Below, piece by piece: positions 57,071 to 64,000 of a DNA stretch of 64,000 bases. The position numbers and the translations under genes are program-made. The stretch spans positions 1,302,001 to 1,366,000 of the forward strand of contig JAJUBI010000006.1 in the NCBI GenBank assembly GCA_022419385.1, in the 5' to 3' direction. The notes under the pieces were generated by a model, which was not told the origin of the DNA, searched no databases, and was given only the letters and a program-made list of their open reading frames with translations. The number at the start of each line of letters is the position of its first letter. Within the stretch, counting starts at the first letter, position 1. This DNA comes from Paraconiothyrium sp. Pb-2020. Its lineage: Eukaryota; Ascomycota; Dothideomycetes; Pleosporales; Didymosphaeriaceae.

Positions 57071-60000
57071 ATGAGCTCGACCGCCGTTCAACCACCTCCC
57101 CCACCCATCTCGTTCGCGCAGCAGCCGCCTGAGTCGCCGCCGTTCTCAACTCCACATTCGCCCGCCGAGTCGCAACCTCACCCACGCTCCGCCATGTCTT
57201 CGCCGCCACCGCCGCCGCCGCTGCAGCAACAGCAGCATAGTTCCGGCGATATAGACATGACCACTTCCACCACATTACCCTCCGCCGGCCAGCGCCACGA
57301 TCGGGAAGACGGAGCCATGCAAGACGGCTTGACAAACGGTCTCCAGCCGGACGCAAGCAACACACAGAACCACAACCAGACAAATAGCGTCGCTATACAG
57401 GTCGCCGCTGTCGCAGCTGACGAGGACGCTATGGATACCACCTCCGACGACGCGCAGGAGCTTGTGCTGCCAAACGGTTCAGCTGAGCCGCCCGCCATCA
57501 CGCCATCCTCACCTACGCCGCCAGGAGTCGAGAACTCGGAAAATATCCCCCTCACTACTGTAAGTAGTGCACCCACTAGCTTCCCCCAAATAAGTTCAGG
57601 GTCTCTGTTTCAAAGTGATGAGATTGTCTTGCCTGGAAACACCCATAGTCCAAATGGTTGACAAGAATACTTTGTCGCGCACACACACTGAACGCACATG
57701 CAAGCTGACTGAATACATGCAGCCCAACGATGCTCCTCATGAAGAGCCTCCAGCCCCGCCTGCAGATCCCGCTTTGCAACCACCACCTCCGCCCCCGCCC
57801 GTTGAGACAGTCCGGACCGATACCGACTCGTCTGACGAAGACGGGGGCCAACCATGGCACCCTATTGCCGAGGATACGTCAACACCCGACGAGGAGGAGC
57901 TGAAAGAGATTGAAGCAACCACCGAACATAGTGCATTGGATCACGAGTACTGGGAAAAGAAGGCCTTTTCTCCGTTGAATGATCCTGAATACTCACCAGG
58001 CGAAAGCGGTCGCATAGAATGGCTCATCGAGAACTATAACGGCACACGTGAAAATCCAAATCGCGATCTGGTCATGAAATCTACACCAGTCACCATTGGT
58101 GGACATCAATGGCAAATCAAGTTTTATCCCAAAGGCAACGACTCCGATTACCTCAGCGTCTACGTAGAATGTCTCAGCGTTGAAGAAGAGAAAAAGAATG
58201 ACAGAGGAGAAAAAGCCGATCGGAAAGCGGAGGGTGATGCAGAGCCAAGCATCGACGAGAGCGCTGCTCGGGAACCAACGGAGACGCAACATACCCCCTT
58301 GCCCCTGCTTGAATCAAAAACAATACCCAAAAGGAAGGGTGTTGCTGCACAAGTATCCGTTGTCCTCTACAATCCTACCGAGCCGCGTGTCAATTATTCA
58401 CGAACCTGCCTGCACCGATTCTGCACGTCCTCGCCTGATTGGGGCTGGACGCGATTTCATGGGCCACACTATGACATCCCCCATCGAATTCGAGGTCATA
58501 GGCAGGCCCTTCTTAGGGACGATAAACTTGCATTCACCGGTTATATACGCCTCATTGATGACCGAACGGATTGTCTATGGGAGCATCCAAGTTCAGACAA
58601 CGTCTGGGACAGCTTTGCAATGACAGGATTGCAATCAGTAGCTCTACGAGACAATGGGGGCTCTCCAGACGGGAATATTGTCTCCGCTGTTACCTCATGG
58701 CTGCTTTTCAAACCTTTCAGACAGTTCTTGTACAACTTCAAGGGCCCTGACAGTGAGAAGGAGCCATTTGCTCAACCGAAACCGCTTATTCGAGCTTTTC
58801 AGAAGGTATTGTACATGCTGAGAACTCAAGTCCAGCCTGGTGCAGGTTCAGTGGACCTGGGAGAAATTGATGATGCGCTGGACTGGTATGGTCTTTCAGA
58901 GCCGCTGCACAAGTTCGATGTTGTGCAGGTATGGGAGTGTCTCCGCACCAAACTTGAATACGAACTACGGAACACGTCTTCTGCTAATATTCTCGAGGAT
59001 CTTCTTGGCCCAAAGCGAGGTTACACCAAGGACGTCTCTAATTACCGAGCCCCCGTAGTTGGTGTGGGTTCCATGCAAGAAGCCGTTCATCAGATTTCCG
59101 AGCTAACAGACTCTAATAATAGCCTTCCTCAACTCTTGGCTGTTGAACTGGAACGTCAAGTCTTCGATACCGCTTCGCGGTCTTACGTCAAACTGCTCAA
59201 CAAAGTGACTTTGGACGATCACATCACTGTGAGGGGTTCTACATACACGCTTTACGGCTTCTTAGTGCACAAGCAGACCCTTCAGTCGTACGTTTACCAG
59301 ACTATACTTCGACCTGAAGGGCCCGGTTCGAGGTGGTACAATTATTCCGATAGCCGGGAGGGTAATAAAGTCACTTGTCTAACTCATCGGCAAGCTGTTA
59401 CCTTGCACGAAGGCAAGGATGCTACAGCTCGCGTAACAGGCAGCGATGCCATCGCATACATCGCGATGTATGTACACGACAACGTAGCAGAATCCGCTTT
59501 CGATTCACAGTCTCAGTCCGAGCAATGGGATGTCCCCGGATGGATACCGCGAGAGCTAGAGCGGCAAAAGGTTGCCGAGCGGCTTCCTCCAATCCCTATC
59601 GCGACTGACGAGCCCGAAGCACCTCAGATCACGGAAGGGGCCAAGACCAATGCGGAAACGGCGGACGTTGAGGAACGCGATTTCCAAATAATAGATTCTC
59701 GGGCCTTCTTACAGCATGAAGGTCCAGGTTTCTTCAATGCCTTCCACAATAGCTGGCAATCCGACAGCTCTGGCTTGTTGACTTCGGTAATACTGAAGAA
59801 CACCGATGGGTGTGAGGACATCCGTCAGAAGATCGCTACCGCTTTCAAAGGCGTCAAACATATCCAAGATTCGAGGCAGGTGAAATTCTGGTTCGTTGAT
59901 GCATATCAAGGTTCTTTTGCACATCCTCGTCTGGTGGGTACGGGCAGGATCGAATACTCGAGTGGTAGCTACAATCGCTTCGCTGAAGATGTGAAAGATT

Positions 60001-61424
60001 GGAATTTGGAAAATGCATCTGGAGACTGGGGATGTCGTCGTCTTTGGGTTCACATTGTCCCCTTTGCTGATCTGCCTGAACCTCAAAAAGAACCAGAACC
60101 CGCTCCCGAGGTACCCGCAGAAGCACCTTCTGAGGCAAACCAGCAATCCGAACAAGTTCCTGCGTCGGACGCACCTTCACTCACTGACACTCCTGACCCG
60201 GTACCAGACGATGCGCAGCTAGTGTCACAGCCAGTATCAGAAGATACGCCAATGAGCGAGCCAGACGAACCGGACTTGGAGCCGCCACTGGTCAATTCAC
60301 CTCCTACAAACGTCGAGTCGCCAGTGTCTCCTACCAATGCAGCAGCTGGTGGTGACGACACCGCTATGGTAGAGGTAGACGCATCCACACTGCCTGATCC
60401 TCCTGTGGTCGATGTTATCGTTCCGAACAATACAGGCGACGATACCGAAATGGGAGGAACTCAAGAAGAGATCGCGCCGCCTCCGCCGCCACCGATTGAT
60501 TTGTCCATCCCTCCGCCTGTCGATTTACAAGAGCGCTCACAAACCCCTCCTCCCGTCGAAGCACCGCGGCCGCGGACTCCAGAGCCTCCAGCTGACGAAA
60601 TCTACTTCTTCGTCAAATACTTTGATGCGGAGAAACAAATCTTGGAACCCAAAGGATCTTTTATTGCTTCCAAGTCCGCGCGTCTAGATATTACAGTGCA
60701 GAAATTGCTAGAACTGTCAGACGCGAAGTTGGAATGGTGGGAAGAAGAAGATCTGGTTCAGGCCCGATCCCTGCGACGAAACAAATCCTTCGCTTCGAAC
60801 GACCTCCACAACGCCGCTACAATCATCTACACGGTCCCTCGCACAGACGAGCAGAAGAATGCCCTCGCGGACCGCGCAATGTTCACCGACCTCCCGCAAT
60901 ACCTTCGATTCCGTGCGAACGCACGAAATTTTCCTACTCGCATGAACGGTCACTTCACTTTCAATTACTTCTCTTCGCAATACTACAAGGGTGTCTACGT
61001 GAACGGGCACCGCCACGGCCACGGGAGCCGCATGTACCACTCCGGCGCCACCTACGAAGGCTCTTTCCGCCTCGGTCAACGTCACGGACACGGCGTCTAC
61101 ACCTTCCAGAATGGTGACACGTACGACGGCGACTGGGTCGCCAACCAGCAGCACGGCACTGGCACTTTCGTGGAAGCGACGACAGGAAATACATACATCG
61201 GTGGCTGGAAGAACGACAAGAAATTCGGCGAGGGCGTGACCCATTGGAAGAGTGCGCAGGAGACGGAGCGTCTTTGCCGAATTTGTTGGGAAGAGGAAGC
61301 TGAGGCTGCGTTCTATGATTGTGGACATGTAGTGGCTTGTGTGGGGTGTGCGAGGCAGGTGGAAAATTGTCCAGTCTGTAGGAGGAGGGTTTTGAGCGCC
61401 ATGAAGCTTTATTATGTGGCATGA
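57071..61424 (+). CDS. MATH / USP-like (inactive) / UBL-like / MORN / RING protein
   Basis: Exons 57071-57559 and 57723-61424, with a 163 bp intron, give 1396 residues. Order of parts: Pro-rich disordered N-terminus; MATH (TRAF-like) domain from about 259 (RIEWLIENYNG, GGHQWQIKFYPKGN); USP-like domain from about 465 to 745; Pro/Glu-rich linker; a region at about 1123-1210 (YFFVKYFDAEKQILEPKGSFIA) like the ubiquitin-like repeats of USP7; MORN repeats at about 1250-1336 (YEGSF, YDGDW, YIGGW with HGHG); and a C3HC4 RING finger at about 1347-1383 (CRIC, CGHVVACVGC, CPVC). In the USP part the catalytic box NxGxTCYxN reads NGGSPDGN, with Asp479 where Cys should be, and the GHY of the His box reads QSY, with Ser685 for His. 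So the deubiquitinase core looks dead while the RING looks intact. It may be a ubiquitin ligase using MATH and USP folds to pick substrates. Confidence 0.83.
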
Positions 61425-62848
61425 GGGAACAGTAGGTAAAGGCAACGGTCGGACCCACTGCAGATGTTGCACGGAAATTTGCGTGTGAGCAGAATAGGAC
61501 GGGTGAAGAAGTATCGACATTGATCTCGGCATTTGAGCGTGGGATTTATTGGCGTTTGGATCTTTTCGGAAGGTTTGATTTGGCATCTTCCCTTCTTTTG
61601 AGTTTGTTATTAGTACAATGTCGTTCCTTAGCGAGGTGCACATGGCGTTGCGTCTCTCCATAATCGGATGTAGGACATGGGGATTGCAGGGTGTTTAGCA
61701 CTATTAAGACTCATAGCTTTGCGGGCTACGGCTCGTGAGGATAGATAGATAGATTTCAGAATTGGTTTTGGTACTGAAATTTAGTTTATGTGGTTGTGAG
61801 GAATGTGGGATTGATGGCGATGCTGCTCCTGCCTCTTCGGATTGTTCCGTGTGAGATGTGGATGTTGACCGCTGACTACGTTTGCCAGTGATGAAAGTCT
61901 CGGAGTTTGGTATTTACAGAGTGAGTGCGAGTTCTACAAAACAAAGGAAAGTGGCCCAGGGATTTGTGTACTCCCTGTATCGCATCAGCGCTACACCACT
62001 TCCCGAGGTCTTGAAGGAATGTGAACGGTGGATTTTCCAATAATTTCAAAGACCCCCAGCTCGCGGACGCCCATATACTTGGGATTATCCACTTTCTACG
62101 AAAGGACATACTCATAAAGAAAGTACAAGCGCTGTAGTATAGAAGAGAGCAACATCATCTATAATATAATGTCCTGGGTAATATACATATATTCATTCGT
62201 GCCTGGGCACTGCTGACAGGGGAATTGGCAACTTACGTGAGTTGAGCAAGTGTTAGATTGTGATCGTCTCGGAAACGGCAGAAGACTTGATGATGGGGGG
62301 AGCGGGCTTAATGGTAGCGCCAGCGTAAGTAGGCTACTCCACGAAGGTCGTCCAGTGAGACAGGTGGATCGCTCGAGCCTTCTGTTGGTGATCCAGAGCC
62401 AACTGATAATTTAGAGCTATTGAGGGTATGTCCCCTATCTCCTTTCGCAAGACATTTGCGGGTGGCAACCATGTAACGAGGCGTACTGCATGCATCGGAC
62501 GTACAATTACTGCAAGAAGCCTTGAGGGCCACCGAGCGTAGTTTATATAAGAGTATAGTGTCATCAGCTTTCACTGATTTGATTGCGATAGTAGAGAGCA
62601 TGCCCAGGTGATAAGTGAGCTTCAGGTAGTTGCACTAGCGATTGATTATCGCCGAGCTATCTCCGAGCTATCTCCTCCCCAAGCTTCCCCAAGCTCAGGC
62701 GTCACTGCTCCTCCGCTTCATGAACCTGACGCATTTACGCCAACGTTACTACTGCGTTGACAGCCTCGTCGAGACCGCCGAGCTGCGACGTGCACACTGC
62801 GTCATGAGTGCCTCATAAGAATAGCGACCTTCTACATAGCAGCCTGGC
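61425..62848. other. Intergenic between RING gene and VPS18
   Basis: 1.4 kb. AT-rich at about 61680-62220, with a short GATA run near 61740. An 11 bp tandem repeat (CCGAGCTATCT twice) lies at 62653-62674. No gene was recognised. Confidence 0.5.
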
Positions 62849-64000
62849 ATGGCGTACGATTCGTCGTCGGGGTATGCCGCGCCCGGCACGAGCAACTTCC
62901 AGGATGGCGATGCGGCGCTTCCCATGTTCAACATCGAGCGTGTGTCGCTGCAATTCTCCGTAGCTTCAGACTTCGTCGCCGCCGCAGTCGCAAACAATGT
63001 CCTGATTCTCGCGCTGTCCACGGGGCGCATTCTGCGGATAGACCTCGACAGTCCCGCCGATATCGATGGTTCGCTACAGCCTATAAACATGCTTCTTAGC
63101 TTTCTCTGATGATGCACAGATATCGATTTGCCCAAAAAAACGCCTGAAATTGGCGTTATCAAACGATTGTTCCTCGACCCGTCCGCCTCCCATCTCATCA
63201 TCACGACTACCCTCGCCGAGAACTTCTACCTCCACACCCAGTCGCGAAACCCCAAGGCACTATCCAGATTAAAGGGCGTCGCTATCGAGAGCATATCATG
63301 GAATCCTTCCCAGCCGACTGCCTCGACCAGAGAGATCTTGGTTGGCGCAGCCGATGGGAACGTTTACGAAGTCTACATCGAGCCGTCATCCGAGTTCTAC
63401 CGCCGAGAAGAACGATATCTGAAAGGTGTTTACAAGACCAACGATGGACCCATCACAGGGTTGTGGACAGACATTGTGCCTGGGAGGAACGACCTGCGAC
63501 GCGTCATCATCGCAACACCGTCGGCATTCCTGCATTTCGCGGGCAAGGTTGGGCGACATGGGCATGAAGGTGGTGGCTCTATTTTCTCTAAATTCTTCGA
63601 CAGCGAATCAGCCACGGCACACGAGATCGCAAACGTCGCATCTACCGCTACTTCACTCCTCGCCGTGTCACCTGAGATCGAGGAAACGCCGTCCTCCGAC
63701 CACACACATGCGGAAAGGATATTTGGATGGCTTACCTCCCAAGGCGTTCTCCACGGGAAGTTGTTCTTATCGTCGGACACATCTGAGTTGGGCGGCAGAG
63801 TGCTCGGCGAGTCAAAGATGCTGCCTAGATCGCAGATACCACCCTCTCAAACCGCTAGCGGACGCACCAGGCGAACGCAGGACTCTGTCACTTCCATGAT
63901 ACTCAGTCAATGGCACATTCTGCAACTTATCGACGGAAGAATAATAGCCACTAATCGACTAGACGACACAATCGTACTCGACCAAGTAGTATTGGAGCCC
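62849..64000 (+). CDS. VPS18: Vacuolar sorting protein Vps18/Pep3, N-terminal part
   Basis: A core subunit of the HOPS and CORVET complexes that tether membranes for fusion with endosomes and vacuoles. Exon 1 is 62849-63068, and exon 2 starts at 63120 and runs off the window. The 51 bp intron has a weak GTTCGC donor but a good CACAG acceptor, and the join reads DSPADIDDIDLPKK. About 367 residues are seen. They cover the N-terminal beta-propeller: FNIERVSLQFSVASDFVAAAVANNVLILALS, then IKRLFLDPSASHLIITT, ENFYLH, LKGVAIESISWNP, EILVGAADGNVYEV, and GVYKTNDGPITGLW. These are strong family motifs. The Clathrin-repeat and RING parts expected downstream lie outside. No break is seen. Confidence 0.92.

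Noticed and set aside
61739..61753. Short GATA microsatellite
   Set aside because: Only about three units, in an AT-rich 3' flank, with no evidence of function.

Overview
The window is nuclear DNA of a filamentous ascomycete (Pezizomycotina). Genes are split by many short GT-AG introns (about 44-70 bp, some 160-200 bp). The gene set is typical of moulds: a chitin synthase, a CDC3-type septin, the exocyst subunits Sec5 and Exo70, a mitochondrial-type cPLA2, a UstYa-family protein and a secreted cysteine-rich protein. A dothideomycete is my best guess, from general resemblance only. No transposon, CRISPR array, rRNA or convincing tRNA was found.

Layout. 1-10.5 kb: chitin synthase (-) and UPF2 (+), about 3 kb apart head to head. 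10.5-17.1 kb: an accessory island between conserved genes. It holds a UstYa/DUF3328 oxidase (-), a divergently transcribed secreted repeat protein that looks like a RiPP precursor (+), a short-chain dehydrogenase with a broken frame (-) and a six-cysteine secreted protein (-). 17.1-21.3 kb: cPLA2-like phospholipase and a dual-specificity-phosphatase-like protein with an altered active site. 22-29.5 kb: Sec5 (3' third full of single-base indels), an ankyrin-type fragment (-), and Exo70 (one indel). 30.5-43.1 kb: septin, Pom33/TMEM33, a cyclin-like protein, glycogen phosphorylase and a YIP1-family protein. 43.7-45.9 kb: copper amine oxidase ending in SRL. 46.8-53.5 kb (-): a very large two-SANT-domain protein. 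54.9-61.4 kb: deoxyhypusine synthase and a MATH / USP-like / UBL-like / MORN / RING protein. 62.8 kb to the end: VPS18, cut by the window edge.

How the genes fit together. Much of the window serves polarised growth and membrane traffic: wall synthesis, exocyst, septin, YIP1, Pom33 and Vps18. The most interesting part is the UstYa plus repeat-peptide pair. Four near-identical cores, each with one Tyr and one Trp and each ending in Lys-Lys, sit behind a signal peptide and share a 640 bp promoter with an oxidative-cyclase-family gene. That is the hallmark of a fungal dikaritin-type RiPP locus, with a core I do not recognise. Second is a USP7-like protein whose catalytic Cys and His positions are replaced and which carries MORN repeats and a C-terminal RING finger.

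All exon boundaries were read by eye from splice signals, frame continuity and family resemblance. No alignment or search was run.
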